Origin: Fonsecaea monophora
Lineage: Eukaryota; Ascomycota; Eurotiomycetes; Chaetothyriales; Herpotrichiellaceae
Direction: 5' to 3'
DNA: 64,000 bases
Assembly: GCF_001642475.1 (NCBI RefSeq)
Contig: NW_019174002.1
Span: forward strand, 1 to 64,000
Shown: one piece after another, positions 1-11,046 of the stretch
Layout: each line of letters opens with the position of its first letter
Numbering within the stretch: position 1 is the stretch's first letter
Made by a program: the position numbers and the translations under genes
The notes under the pieces: model-generated
Database searches by the model: none
Told to the model about the DNA's origin: nothing
Seen by the model: only the letters and a program-made list of their open reading frames with translations

Positions 1-66
1 CAGAATGGGGGGTTGATTCTAATCAATGGACGGATGGATGATCTGCTCAATTGGCTGCCGACTTAC

Positions 67-870
67 CGTAAACTGCCCGGTCTGGTTGTCGTAGCCAACG
101 TGTATCATGTGCAAGGGATTTTCTGGCGCGGAGATTTTGATTGTCCTTGGGGATCCCAGCATATTGTTGACGAAACTAGAAAAGCCACTCTTCTTGCGAA
201 AAGGCCCAGCTGGTTTGGTGTGCCCGTCACCTGAGAAGCGCTTGGGACTGAGCGTGCCATTTTCCGATTTAGGAGGTGTTACTTCCATCATAGCCACCAT
301 TCCAGGCCCAAATGTCTGCGAATTCCGTAGCGGGTGAGATCGAAGGTCGGGGCTTGTGTGGGTTTGGGTTAACGGTGGGGGATATGGTGATTGAGCGCCA
401 GCATTCTGATTGTCGTTCATACCGGCGACTTGAAAAGAAGACAAAAGACCCGAGGCGTCAAATGGCGCTCCGATCAAGTCCTTGTGACGGTCATCTGAAG
501 GTTGGGGTGTGAGCGGGAGGTGTTGTGGTGGCTTGTAGCCGCTGACTGACGACGCGAAGAAGTTTGTGGGAGGAACGATGGGAGACGGTGTGCCGCTGCT
601 GTGTTCAAGCGAGGATGTGGAAGAAGCAAACGCGCTGGATTGGGTTCTCTGATGAGAATCGCGGGAAGACAGTGAGGCGTCGTGACTGCGAGGGTATGGG
701 GATGGAGCTGACGGCGCCCGTTGAAGTGCAGCAGACGACTGTTGTTTGCGTAGCGAGCCCTTGGAGGGGAACGCGGAAGGGGGATGATTCTTGGTCAGAG
801 TATTTCGACGTCGCTTGGAAGAGGTGAAAGTGGTCAAGTTGGAGGAGGTCGTGTTATGGACGTTGTCCAT
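67..870 (-). CDS. p21-activated protein kinase (PAK, Cla4/Ste20 family), 5' exon, partial
   Basis: This is the first visible coding exon of a PAK kinase, an effector of Cdc42/Rac in polarised growth. It starts at the ATG at 870 and gives 268 residues. The first ~240 are Ser/Pro-rich and probably disordered. A CRIB GTPase-binding motif begins near residue 246 (ISAPENP, then HVGYDNQTGQFT). The exon ends exactly inside CRIB: a consensus donor (gtaagt) follows at 66-61, and family members continue with GLPKEW in the next exon. The kinase domain lies beyond the window's left edge. The CRIB wording resembles Cla4-type PAKs, but no PH domain precedes it here. It could be a PH-less PAK, or a PH domain could sit in an unseen upstream exon. 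The upstream in-frame ATG at 912 is a less likely start. Confidence 0.85.
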
Positions 871-3800
871 GGCTCTCAAGTCAACGTGAAGGTTGGCAGG
901 TGCAAGTTGCAAGTGCAGGTTGCGGATTCGGTGCAGGTGCCACCACCACCACCACTACAATGTGGACTGGACTGTGGACTGCGGACGCAGACTGCAGGAC
1001 TGCGCACTGGGCAGTTGGAGGAAACCAAGAAAAGCGGGCAGCAGAGTGCCAGGTGGGTGCCAGATGGGCGCCAGATGGCTAGCCCCGAGCCACTAAGGGT
1101 GCTAAAGGTTTAACTGAAAGCCAGCGGGAGCGGCAGATGCCAGCCAGATGGGGAATTGAACTGCTGTAGAGCGCTCAGCTTAGCTTTCGAGCCCGACCTT
1201 CTGACGCCAGGCTTTCTGGCCTTCAGGCTTCAAAAGTTCTCAGTCGCAGGGCTTTTTGGTGCAGGGCGCGAGGTTCCAGGCTTCATCCAAGGCTTCGAGG
1301 GGCCTCTAGTTCTGTTAGTTCCTGTGAATCAGGGCGAAGAAGCAGGCAAAGCACCAATGAGTGACGCAGGCGTGTGATATTTCTCGCCTTTCTCTTTCTC
1401 TTTTTCCGAACAGGGACAAGCGACAGGCGCGCAGCAGCCAGTCACCAAATACCAGTCACAGGAGACCAAGATTGTCACAGCAGCAGCAGCCCCTTTGGAG
1501 GCAAGGAGGGCCGTTGGCTTGCAGGGTTGGGGCCAAGGCGTGAATGGGCATAGCACAGAGGACGGTGCACAGGAAGAAAGATCTGAAGAAGGAACAAACA
1601 CACGGGGGTTGACGCAGCTTTGAGTCTGTAGGGAATCTTGCTGTGTGTTCCCTGCTCGATGATATCCACCCACACGCACCGCAGCCCAGCGCAGGAAGTC
1701 ATCGATAGCGGTAAGAAGCGCGCACCACTCACCACCACGTCAAATCATTCAAAGTCAAATCCCACCCAACAGGAACACGCCGCAGAGGTTGTATATTTAG
1801 TTACTAGTCCACGCTCTTTGGTTGCTTCATCGCCAACGGTTTGCCCACAGGGACCTTAAATAGATGCTCTCAGCAGCAACGTCCACACGCGTACCTAGTC
1901 CCTACCGACGTCCTTTGTTCTCCTGTCGCCTCTATTCGGACTGGCTTGAATGGTCGAGAAGCTAATATGAATATCAACAGCGGTCAGATTTCGGGTCAAA
2001 CCAGTTTGGTCTTCGTTCTGTCCGGGTTCAAGCCACGCTGCTTCAGCCAGCAAACCTTGGTCACTGTCACAAAAGCATGCATCACAGAATGTCACCTTCG
2101 AGTACCCCATCGTGGCCGTCTCGCCCTCCGTGTTCATCCTGGTCAATCTCCATCCCCCACTTTAAGCCCTGCTAGCAATCGATAGAGGTCCTGCACCATA
2201 TCGATACCACCACTGCGATACCGAGTAGCAATTTCCCGGGCCATTCTTACGCGCAACGCCCGCCCAAACCACACGGGATCTTCCACTGTTCAGATCTCCA
2301 GAAGCCTAACCGTGCACTGCCACCTCCACGTGGTCCGCAGGCTACGAAATATTCCCGCCCTCGAGAAACCCAGCGAGTGAACAGTGTCTGATCGACGAAA
2401 AAGATTGGCCATTATTGACACAAACGAGGCAACGCGTTAGTCCGGTTAGCCATGCCTCTCGCTCTTTTCGTTTCCCCTCCGAGTGAGCCCTACGAGGATT
2501 GGGTGCCAGGAATCCCAGGATACAGCCAGCCCACCAGGGCGGATTGATAAACCCTCCCTTGTGGGGATTACGTTTGCCTCGATTCTTGCTATCCTGAAAC
2601 AGACCAGACCTGGATTGTCGCAGAATAGCCAGGCCCTGCTTGCTAGGCGTAAGCCACAAAAACATACAAAGGTAGGTAGGTTGGCACTGGGGCAAACCTA
2701 ACTCGCATGATCATTATGTCAGGGATGCATTGTCCGGAGCTGTTTTACCAGGTGCATCCGCTGCAAGGTTCTACTCAACTGCAAGGGTTTCGCATTTCAA
2801 GAAGGGGTCCAATCCAGCCAGTGGGAAATACATACTCGTAGTGAGATAGGTTAGGAGCACCACCCCTGCTCAGTCCTGTACATATCTCAATGACGAGCTG
2901 ATTTTTGTTGACCCCTAGAGAATTCTTGTCTCGTCGCGCTCCGCGTCAGTTTGTTGTTTGTATCGGGTGCCAGATGAATTCACCCTCGATCGCGTGTTCC
3001 ATTGGCTTTTTCTGCGGCCGGCCCGCGCCTTAGACGAAAGTCTTTTGTCCTTGTGGCGCGGCGTGCTTGGGCACCGAGCACAAGCACTCTTACTACTACT
3101 ACTGACTCTGGCACCTGGGCACTGCCTCGTACCTCCCCTCGTACCTAACACTGGTTGGCCAACTTTGCCTACCTAGTAACCACCAAGCAAGGCCAATAAT
3201 ACGTATGTAGAATCGTGACTACGAGTAATATGTACATATTTACATACTCGGTACCTTGGTGGAGAACGAAACCGCAGGGCCACGAAAGAGCTCTACGAAT
3301 AGGCAATTCGACGTCGGAATCTCGACACGAGCACTTTCCATCCCCATCTTTGAACCTGGTGATGGCCCTGAACTGAGGAACAGGTGCCAGAAGAGGGACT
3401 CGAGTACCATGTCACGTGACCAGCCAAATCCGGAATGGGACGTGGCTAAACCATTGTACCGTCGACCCATTCAAAAAGACTATGGGAAGGGACGACTCTT
3501 TCGACTCACTCCCTAGGCACCGGGCTTGTTAGGAAGTCCTTCGTAGTCAATAACCAAGTGTTACGAAGCCTTCAAAACTACCGTTCAGTACCTGCCGAGC
3601 CCGACCTCGAATCAGAAGCACCGCGTTGTCTTGAGGCCCGGTGTCAGGAACAGGCCCACGATTCCCTGGCAAGTGCCAAAAAGACCGGAATATCACTGAT
3701 TATTAGTGAAGATGTGGGCGCTGTCATGGATAAGAGGAATAGCCTTGTCATTCATGACACACTCGTGCTGGAAGAGTGATCAGGCACCAAGCGTCGTTAC

Positions 3801-4312
3801 GAAAATCTCGGGCTGGAAATTTTTCGGCATCAACCCCGTAAATCTTGGGACCAGAACTCCAGAAGAAATGTCCTAGGTGTGCGAATATAGTGACAGCATA
3901 TAGGTAGAAAGCCTGGTGTAGTGGAAATACTGGTCCAAGGGGACGAGAGAGATGTGGTTAAGAAGGAAGTCGGAAGAAGAGGCGTGGACAGGAGGTGGAT
4001 CACTGTTTATGATAAGACGAAAAAGGAAGAAGAAATGACAAAGATAATTAGAGAGTGTACAAGTATGCTGAGAAAATACTCTACGAGTTCCAGTCAAATA
4101 TCCGGGGAAAACACAGCGAGGTTACCCACATACTTCAAATGCCTTGTCACTCAGTCCTCCCAATGTTCTGTGCCCCTCTCGTGACTTTCTCTCTCTATTC
4201 CGGCCGAGCCAATAGTTCTCCCTCTATCATTTCATGTCGCTCCTTTTGGACAGCCTATCCTGGATTTAAATAGTATCGCGTATATTTCTCCGCATGGTGT
4301 GCCCCTGAGCGA
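871..4312. other. Gene-poor spacer upstream of the PAK gene
   Basis: About 3.4 kb without a supportable gene. Open frames are short (at most ~116 codons), overlap one another in all frames and match no family I know. The part near 871-1900 probably holds the PAK promoter and 5' leader. A perfect 10-bp palindrome lies at 3411-3420. Confidence 0.6.
3411..3420. promoter_or_regulatory. CACGTG-core palindrome
   Basis: GTCACGTGAC is a perfect 10-bp palindrome with an E-box core of the kind bound by bHLH factors such as Cbf1. The nearest annotated genes start at 870 (PAK) and 5334 (DUF6594, minus), so a target is unclear. Functional status is inferred from the motif only. Confidence 0.3.
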
Positions 4313-5334
4313 TCAACCATAACCTCCTGGGTTCGCAGAATTTGTCCCGATGAACACGACTTGAACGGCTGCAAAACTAGCCACATGTTACTTCGATACC
4401 GTCTGAGAGGGCACGTACCCAAAAGGGTCGAACTTACGCTGTCGTGGCCGCAAAGATCTCCACGCGCTTTGCGTTCGTCAAGAGTGCCAGGCAGAAGGCG
4501 AAAACGGCGGTGAAGGCGGCCAAGGCTCCCAAACGCGCGCCCATGCTCTGCACAAAGTACAAAACGACGGTGGCTCCAACGGGGAAAAGGCAGGAGATAA
4601 TGGTCGCGACGACATCGACGGCCGCTTGGATTCCAGACGAGGAATACCACGACATCTCCGATGCGGGGTCCCAGTCGACGGTGGCTTTGTGGTGTTTACC
4701 GATGGTTCGATGGTAAAGGGGCACACAGTGGCCTGAGATCCAGTCGCTCAGAGCGTCTGCGAATCCTGCGGGCTCGAGAACGACGAGGTCATGCTCTTTC
4801 TCCACGTCCCAGACATGTCTGTCGCTGCTGATGATCGGGCGGTTGCCCATGTGTCGCCGCTCAAACCAGCTTCGGAGGAAGGTGAGGTTGTGCTTTGCTG
4901 GTCTACCCAGTTCGCCGAGTGCCTTTTGGTCCTGAAGGCACTGGTCTTGTTAAACATCGATGATCAGTGACTTGGACTACCACTCCTGGGAAGTGGATGC
5001 TCTTTGGAGCATGAAGAGGCAGGGTGACGTTAGGCTCACTGTACTTTTCCAGCTTACTCCGGATTTCGAGCATTGTGGTCCATTGCACGTCGTGGCCGGC
5101 TCCCAGAGAGGCGCTCAGAAGGGGAAAGTGGTTGCCATAATGTTGACGGAGAGGATCCCGGGATTGGGCGTCTGCCGTCGTTGCGCTTTGCAGCTCTGCC
5201 TCAAGCTGCACTAACTCGGCTTGGAGATAGAGGATATTTCTGTAGTTCAGCTCGCGGAATCGGCGGACGATGCCGTATTCTGGATAGTGGCTCATCAGAT
5301 GCGCGAGCTTATCATAGCCTCGCATGCCAGCCAT
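4313..5334 (-). CDS. DUF6594 domain membrane protein
   Basis: A fungal DUF6594 protein of 288 residues and unknown biochemical role. I read three exons: 5334-5040, 4945-4438 and 4376-4313. Exon 1 carries the family's N-terminal signature (GYDKLAHLM, then LNYRNILYLQAELVQLEAEL). Exon 2 has the middle helix and two hydrophobic segments ending in LLTNAKRVEIFAAT. Exon 3 encodes the final hydrophobic strand AFAAVQVVFIG and a short tail. Donors are gtgagc and gtaagt. The last acceptor is ctag at 4378-4377; the cag 8 nt further downstream would break the frame. The family usually has a soluble N-terminal helical region and about three C-terminal membrane spans, which this matches. The start at 5334 precedes MAGMRGYDK. 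The in-frame codons upstream are probably leader. Confidence 0.85.
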
Positions 5335-5778
5335 GTTCTGCCGTCGGTTTCCAAATTTGAAAGTCGAAAACCATGCAAAAGCTACCAGGTCCAAGAGGCA
5401 CTTGTATAAATGCTCGCTCACCAGAGGTGGGTAACACCAAGCATAGGGATAATTGGTAGCATCACTGCATGGGTGACCAGAGATAGGTGCACTGATGCTC
5501 GCGCAATGTTCACCGGTTTTGCTACCGCTCTAGCCGGGCAAAATCGCAGTGGTTATGCTGCACCGACAGGCTCGGAAGCCTGCTGTGTAACGTGTTTGGG
5601 CAGCCAACAGTCGCCTCATCAGTCGGATCGCTACGACAACGCAGACACAGTCCAGATGCGGGGCAGTCGGGGCTCTGTCGCGTGATATAGATAAAGGCGA
5701 TGCGGCGCAAGTCCTTTACTGATCTGCCTACGAGCAGGCAAACCTTCGTTCCAGCCTTATTTTGTAGGCACCGTGAGC
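5335..5778. other. Divergent intergenic region
   Basis: This 444-bp stretch separates the starts of the minus-strand DUF6594 gene and the plus-strand retropepsin-like gene. It presumably holds both promoters. I see no distinctive site in it. Confidence 0.4.
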
Positions 5779-6779
5779 ATGACTCGGCAAGACAACTCTT
5801 ATGACGCTCTGGAGCTTGACCGCGACCGCTGGCTCAAGCTAGGATATGTCGCTACTGGCGTTCCCACCAGTGTGTTACACAAGGAGAACCTGGATGCTAA
5901 GAAGCATGGAGCACAACGCAGAGGGGCAAACAGCACACCGAGTCTTACCACAGACGATGAGGATGACGAGAGGGTCGACGACAGCTATCCACCTGAAGGA
6001 AATGCTCGTGGCCAAAGCAAGCAACAGAGACCGCGCACTAATAAATCGGCCTCCGACAGTCGAGCGCTACCAAGCAGAACAATGACCAACCAGCAACCTC
6101 AAAGGCGCATGCTCCTGACCGATGAACCAAAGCTCAAAATGAACCAGATCGAAGCGGAGCTGATTTTTCCAGGAGGGAAAGAATGGAAAGGCGTGTTCCT
6201 GCTTGATACCGGAGTCATCGATAACTGGATCAACGAGAAGATCGTATCGGCCAATAACCTCCCCGCGAAATGGGAGAAAAGCAAACCTCGCTGGTACAGC
6301 TTCGACAACAGTCCAGTGGCTTCGTTAGGTCTTCTGAAGGGATCAACTGTCTTTGAGAACCACACACAACCATGTGAATTCCAGATTGCACGACAGAACA
6401 GTCAATTTGATGTCATCCTCGGCTGCAGGTCGCTGATGGAGCGCGGCTTGGTGATCTGGAAAGGAAAGGATCTCGATGTGCTTGCTCCACTGACGTCGAG
6501 GAGCAAGGACAGCAAAGGTTAGTCCCGTTGGAACTCACCGCCGGTCCCAGACCGCATGACTAACAACTGGCCGCAACAGAGGAGAAGGAGGCGCACCGGA
6601 AAGACGACCGCGATGTTGAACGACGAGGCAAGCAACTTGATGAACTGGTCAAATGGAGGAATGAAAGGAAGAAGGAAGGGTTGCAGTGGGACAAAGTCAA
6701 GAATGAGTGGTATAAGGACGACGGGGGCAACAAAGTCCCTTATGATGGACCCGCATATGTTCTCGACTTGGGATACTAA
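5779..6779 (+). CDS. Retropepsin-like (aspartic protease fold) protein
   Basis: A 312-residue protein in two exons, 5779-6517 and 6580-6779, joined over a 62-nt intron with donor gttagt, branch-like ctaac and acceptor aacag. Residues 1-110 are charged and probably disordered. A retropepsin-like domain follows: FLLDTG places the catalytic Asp near residue 143, followed by DNWINEKI, and ends with FDVILGCRSLMERG, the usual second conserved strand. The C-terminal exon is highly charged (EEKEAHRKDDRDVERR) and ends DLGY. One Asp-Thr-Gly implies dimerisation, as in retropepsins. No reverse transcriptase, integrase or LTR surrounds it, so it is a stand-alone domesticated or host-type protein. Protease activity is inferred from the motif only. 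Confidence 0.7.
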
Positions 6780-7442
6780 GGGTTTGTCAAGGGGAGAGGG
6801 TTGTTTCTGTCTTTCTTCTGTCGTCTGCATGTTGTATCGAGCTAAGGCGTTTTATGCCTAGGTACGCTTATATTGGTACCTATCACCTATGATGAAGTCA
6901 AAAGATTTTCCGGGGTCCGCTAATCTGGGTCTTCGGGTTTGGCCTCTGCGCCTGTGCACGATCGTCAGGTCCGGTTAAATATCGCCCCTAAGAGATTTCA
7001 CGTGTTTTCTCAACCCTGCTGGTCACCGCGTCCTAATTCACCACTCCATCTTGATATCAGTTCAGACCTTGGTCAAAGGCTCTCGTTCATTCTGTGATCC
7101 TGCCATACCACTCGTTCATACTCTGCTTTTGAAGCCGTGTGGATATTCCTGGAACAAACCTTGCGGACCTGGGTACCTGCTTCGAACTTTTGCCACGCTG
7201 CTCGCTGCCCAATTTCCGATCCTGCCTAGTTATCAGCACACCCATCGTCACCGCCTTTCATTCACATCGAAATTCACTGCTGGACGACCCAGCCAACATT
7301 AGTGTTGCCAGACGAACCGAAACTCTCTGCTGCCCTTCAAAACCCGATCGCCTTCACCGCCGATTGAACCACAAGTCGTTGGTCTCGAGACTATGCCTCC
7401 CTTGCGAACCCGACTCACGCTAGAGTTTTGTGGGCATTGACG
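6780..7442. other. Spacer between the two retropepsin-like genes
   Basis: 663 bp with no supportable gene. Short frames at 7051-7423 show no recognisable domain. It may contain the 5' leader or an unrecognised first exon of the next gene. Confidence 0.4.
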
Positions 7443-8556
7443 ATGCCGCACTCAACCTCGCAACCGATGCGGGATCAAAGTCAAAAGATGGCGCAGCCTG
7501 GAAGGATGCAATCTCGCCCGATGAGCGTTCCGCAGAACAGGGCAAGATTTCAACTTTTGCTTCCGGACAATACCTGGTCGGGTCACGGTCGGCTGGAAGA
7601 TCATCGTATACCCTATACTTGGATTCGGTTGTCCTTTGTCCGCTCGATCATGAAAACGACTCCAGTTTTGCCCTTGCTCGAGAAGGTCACGGAAACAGTA
7701 ACACTGTACGCCGGGAACGTCGAACTCAAGGCGATAGGCGAAATGTTAGTGCAAATCAAGCTGGAAAGGACTAAACAGAAGATCAATCAGCGGGTGTATG
7801 TCACAGATAATACTCGGTGCCCGGATATGATCGCTGGGGAAGATCTCATGAGCGCCATGAATGGTCAATCCGACTTCCAAGGCGAGTCTGCCCCAGTACT
7901 TCCCTCCACTGCCATTGAACTGACCTTTGTCGGCGCTCGCAGGCATCGAACCTCAGGCCAACGGCAGTGCCATAGCCAAGCCTCCGGACGTGCGCAGTTT
8001 ACTTCCGCCCCGACCTGCTGCAACTGTCGACCTTAGTGGCGAAGACGAGGACTCGAACAACGATGCGGGGTCGCAAACCCAGATATCAGAGGATCGAGGG
8101 ACAACATCAGACCAAGGAAAGATACCTTTTAGCAACTTTTCTGACGCGTCAGGGGTCCAGACAAAACCCACGGACGCCACATTTCCCAATCAGTTCGGAC
8201 ACTTGACAGCCAAGGCTGCGGAGGAAGGCAGATCGTCTGAGAAACCTGCAACAAACCGGATGTTGCTCGTTGGGAAGGATATACTGCCGTTTCTGTGTTC
8301 ATTTATTATTTGTGCAGAGATCGTCGCCACTGTTTTTGTTATGTGGCGACGAGAGGGAGAAGGTGCACCCCGCCCGATGATCTTATTTTCATGGCTCCTT
8401 TCGCAGTTACTCCAATCACCAAATGACACGGTCCGATTCTTGATCTCGGCGCTCAAGATTGTTGGATTACTGGTTTTATTGGTAGGAGTATGGGCGCGCT
8501 TTGAGAATCCACGGTGTGCACAGCCGAGGAGAGACTATATCGATCGGACGCATTGA
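7443..8556 (+). CDS. Putative second retropepsin-like protein with C-terminal membrane spans, possibly frameshifted
   Basis: A tentative model with exons 7443-7863 and 7943-8556. The donor (gtcaat) is weak. The first part has the downstream half of a retropepsin-like fold: SFVRSIMK, then LKAIGEMLVQI, then a VYVTDNT strand and DMIAGEDLM. The Asp-Ser-Gly motif expected just before SFVRS is missing in this frame. The overlapping frame reads YTLYLDS at the same place, so a single-base shift probably splits the active site. The second exon is Ser/Thr/Asp-rich, then has two hydrophobic helices (near FLCSFIICAEIVATVFV and ALKIVGLLVLLVGVW). It is either a decaying gene or one with an intron I misplaced. 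The product name is inference. Confidence 0.4.
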
Positions 8557-9483
8557 AAATTGTATATTATACTTATGAATCTTCTGTGGTGCATCGTCGG
8601 GCACCCATCTGGCGGAGGTTTTGGCGGTCTTCTGAGCGGGCGTACCGAGTGGGTTAAGAAAGTGTTGGGCATAATGCCTATCGGGCAGAGCACCAGCTTG
8701 CCAGAATGGCGAGCAGAAAAGATCGGTCCTTAGTGACCGTCTTCAAAATATGGTGCTTGGTCGTGTTTTGAAGTTTCAGCGGCATTCACGTTGTTTTGTC
8801 GTGAAGCAACGCGCCCTACCGTGGGTCTCCCATCGCCTCTGCATGGAAAGTGAGACAGACCCGGTGGTTAGAGTAACCATCTTTGCACATGCCAAACTGG
8901 ACCGGCCTTGTTATAAGGGTAGATGGGCTGAAGGTTATAACAGGTCTCCGCAGGAAATTGGAAGCAACACCAGAAAGGATAGAATCAAGCCCTTGCTGCA
9001 AATCCTTTTGCTTCTGAGAAGAAAAGTAGTTGGGGAAAAGGTGACAGCCATGGGATTTCAGGGCAGCCTGCATGAGTGCCTCACATCGAACACCCTACTG
9101 ACGCGGCCTATGTGTATCGTGATATTGGAAGACAAAGGCAGAAGTGAAATGCCGGGATCGGACATGTCACTCCATCACGAGTACGGGTCTATTTTTGCAA
9201 CCTATCCTCGAGAGTTGACTACTAATGTCGCTGGACTCTAACTATCTACATATGCATCCATGACAGAGGCCATCACGGTCATAAAGCCCGACTCGCTCTC
9301 GCACGGTCAAGGAGGGAATATGTCGTGGTGCCTTTGGGCCCTCGTGAAACCTGATGGTCTAGTGGAGGGACGACCTTTGGGCCACTGCCCAATGTCGTCA
9401 GCATGAGCTGGCCCAAACAGCCCTGAGCCGACGTTGAGCCGGGCGCGGGCTAGCCTGCCACGCCTGAGCAAAAGCGGCGCTAG

Positions 9484-9492
9484 GTCACGTGA
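9484..9492. promoter_or_regulatory. CACGTG-core site
   Basis: GTCACGTGA contains the 8-bp palindrome TCACGTGA. No gene start is adjacent, so a regulatory role is only possible. Confidence 0.25.
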
Positions 9493-9738
9493 TATAGGAG
9501 ACCCTTAGGCGTCGAGATTCCGGTGGTGAAACAGGAATTTACTTGTTCTTCTTCTCCACACATATATGTCACCCGCTCGTGCCTCGTGCTTGAATATACT
9601 CGCACGAACTGCGAGGAGGTATTACCACCAAGTACCGAGTACCTATGTAGTAATAGTGGACTGGCACGGTCATCCCGGTCAGTCAGTTCTCCATTTCCCG
9701 GAAATCCCGGAGGACCAGCGTCCTGCTGGGTATGTTAT

Positions 9739-9786
9739 CTACCTACCTACCTACCTAAGGAGGAAAGTACCTAGGTAGGCAGGTAG
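9739..9786. repeat. ACCT microsatellite with inverted copy
   Basis: About four and a half units of CTAC/ACCT at 9739-9757 are followed 13 nt later by CTAGGTAGGCAGGTAG. The two arms are nearly complementary and could form a hairpin. Confidence 0.7.
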
Positions 9787-10900
9787 CCATGTATGTATGA
9801 ATGCCTCGAATCCCTCGTACGTACATATTTACTCCGTATTCCTACCGACGACGAGAGTAGGGGAGGGAGTAAGTATTTGGTGGCCTTATCCAAGAGGGCC
9901 CTTCTGTTTTGGCCCGTGCTTTACTCGGTACTGTAAAAATGATCTGCTTGACCTACATAGGTCCGGACTGATCTTGTTTCATTTACTATTTGCTATGTAC
10001 ATGTATGTACACGAACTATGCCTCATGCCCTATGCCTTATGATTTGCGTGCCGAGTATTGTTTGCTTGCCTCTCGTCCTCCACCTTCCCGCCCCAGCCCT
10101 GCGTCAAAAAGCCATGTGTAGGTACTGATCAGGGCCCAACCAACCCCCTAACCCAGCTACGGGCTTGGTACTGGTCATCAGTCAATCAAACCCGGCGGAA
10201 CTCCGTTTTTTTTTCGAGTTGCTGCAAGGGAAGAGGGATGCCGCGCCAACACCGCGCACCTCCACAATAACACCTCGTACATGCCTTTGGCAACCACGGA
10301 TCGAAGGATTCATCAAAGGTCAACCCGGTCACGTCGCTGACGGTTGATGACCTTAGAAGAGCCCATCACGATCGAGCGTCGGAAAGATAATGCTTGCGTA
10401 ACCGAGACATGTCCAAGACATTTCGGGGGTCGTTTTGGCAGTCGAAGAGCTGTGTGGACGACATGATTTTCTTCTCGCAAGAGATGGTTGTTGCTGTTAT
10501 CCCTCGCGGCAAGCGAAAGTCGTGCCCCGAGTGGCTAGTGACAGATGTTTAAGCCTCTACGGTAGCCGTCGATACCGCGGTATTTGACAACCCAACTCTG
10601 ATGGCCATAGTACTTGATACAGGCAAGTTGATAAGAAGACGAGAAGACGACACCGTGGCTCCCACGTGGTTGGTGCGTGTACACCTCTGAAGGTAGTATG
10701 CGGTACCCAAGACTGTCTGCCAACGGCAGGTCTCGAAATGCACCGCGTGATTGGGTGTTGTTGGTACATTGTATAGACAATTCGCAATGTTGACAGCTTG
10801 GTGGTCACGGATTAGTGGAGCTGGCAGCTTGTAAAGCTTGCTGCGTTGGACCTGCCTGGCAACGGAGGACCACCAGAACCCTCTTGAAGCTCATCTGACA

Positions 10901-10922
10901 TGGTCAAACGTGGTCAAACGTG
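10901..10922. repeat. Direct repeat of TGGTCAAACG
   Basis: Two head-to-tail 10-bp copies of TGGTCAAACG lie about 125 bp beyond the stop codon of the minus-strand COX15 gene. No function is evident. Confidence 0.6.
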
Positions 10923-11046
10923 ATATTTTGTGCCGAGATCGGGACAAGTGGTTGAAACATGCGGAATGATCATTCACCATCTAATGTAGTAATACAACAA
11001 AGGTAGTCAAGAGTGAAGATTGTGAGGTTCGCACCAGTGATTTTCG

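Larger units (their letters stand above)
8557..11046. other. Long spacer with simple repeats
   Basis: About 2.5 kb between the second retropepsin-like gene and the 3' end of COX15. The longest open frame (8750-9241, plus, 163 codons) has no recognisable domain and I do not call it. A TCACGTGA site, an ACCT microsatellite hairpin and a short direct repeat near 10900 are listed separately. Confidence 0.5.

Noticed and set aside
3912..3990. tRNA-like A-box (GGTGTAGTGG)
   Set aside because: No matching B-box, no cloverleaf and no acceptor stem.
5779..6779. Retrotransposon
   Set aside because: The retropepsin-like domain is not accompanied by reverse transcriptase, RNase H, integrase, gag-like zinc knuckles or flanking LTRs.
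8750..9241. 163-codon plus-strand frame
   Set aside because: Composition looks random, no family match and no promoter features.
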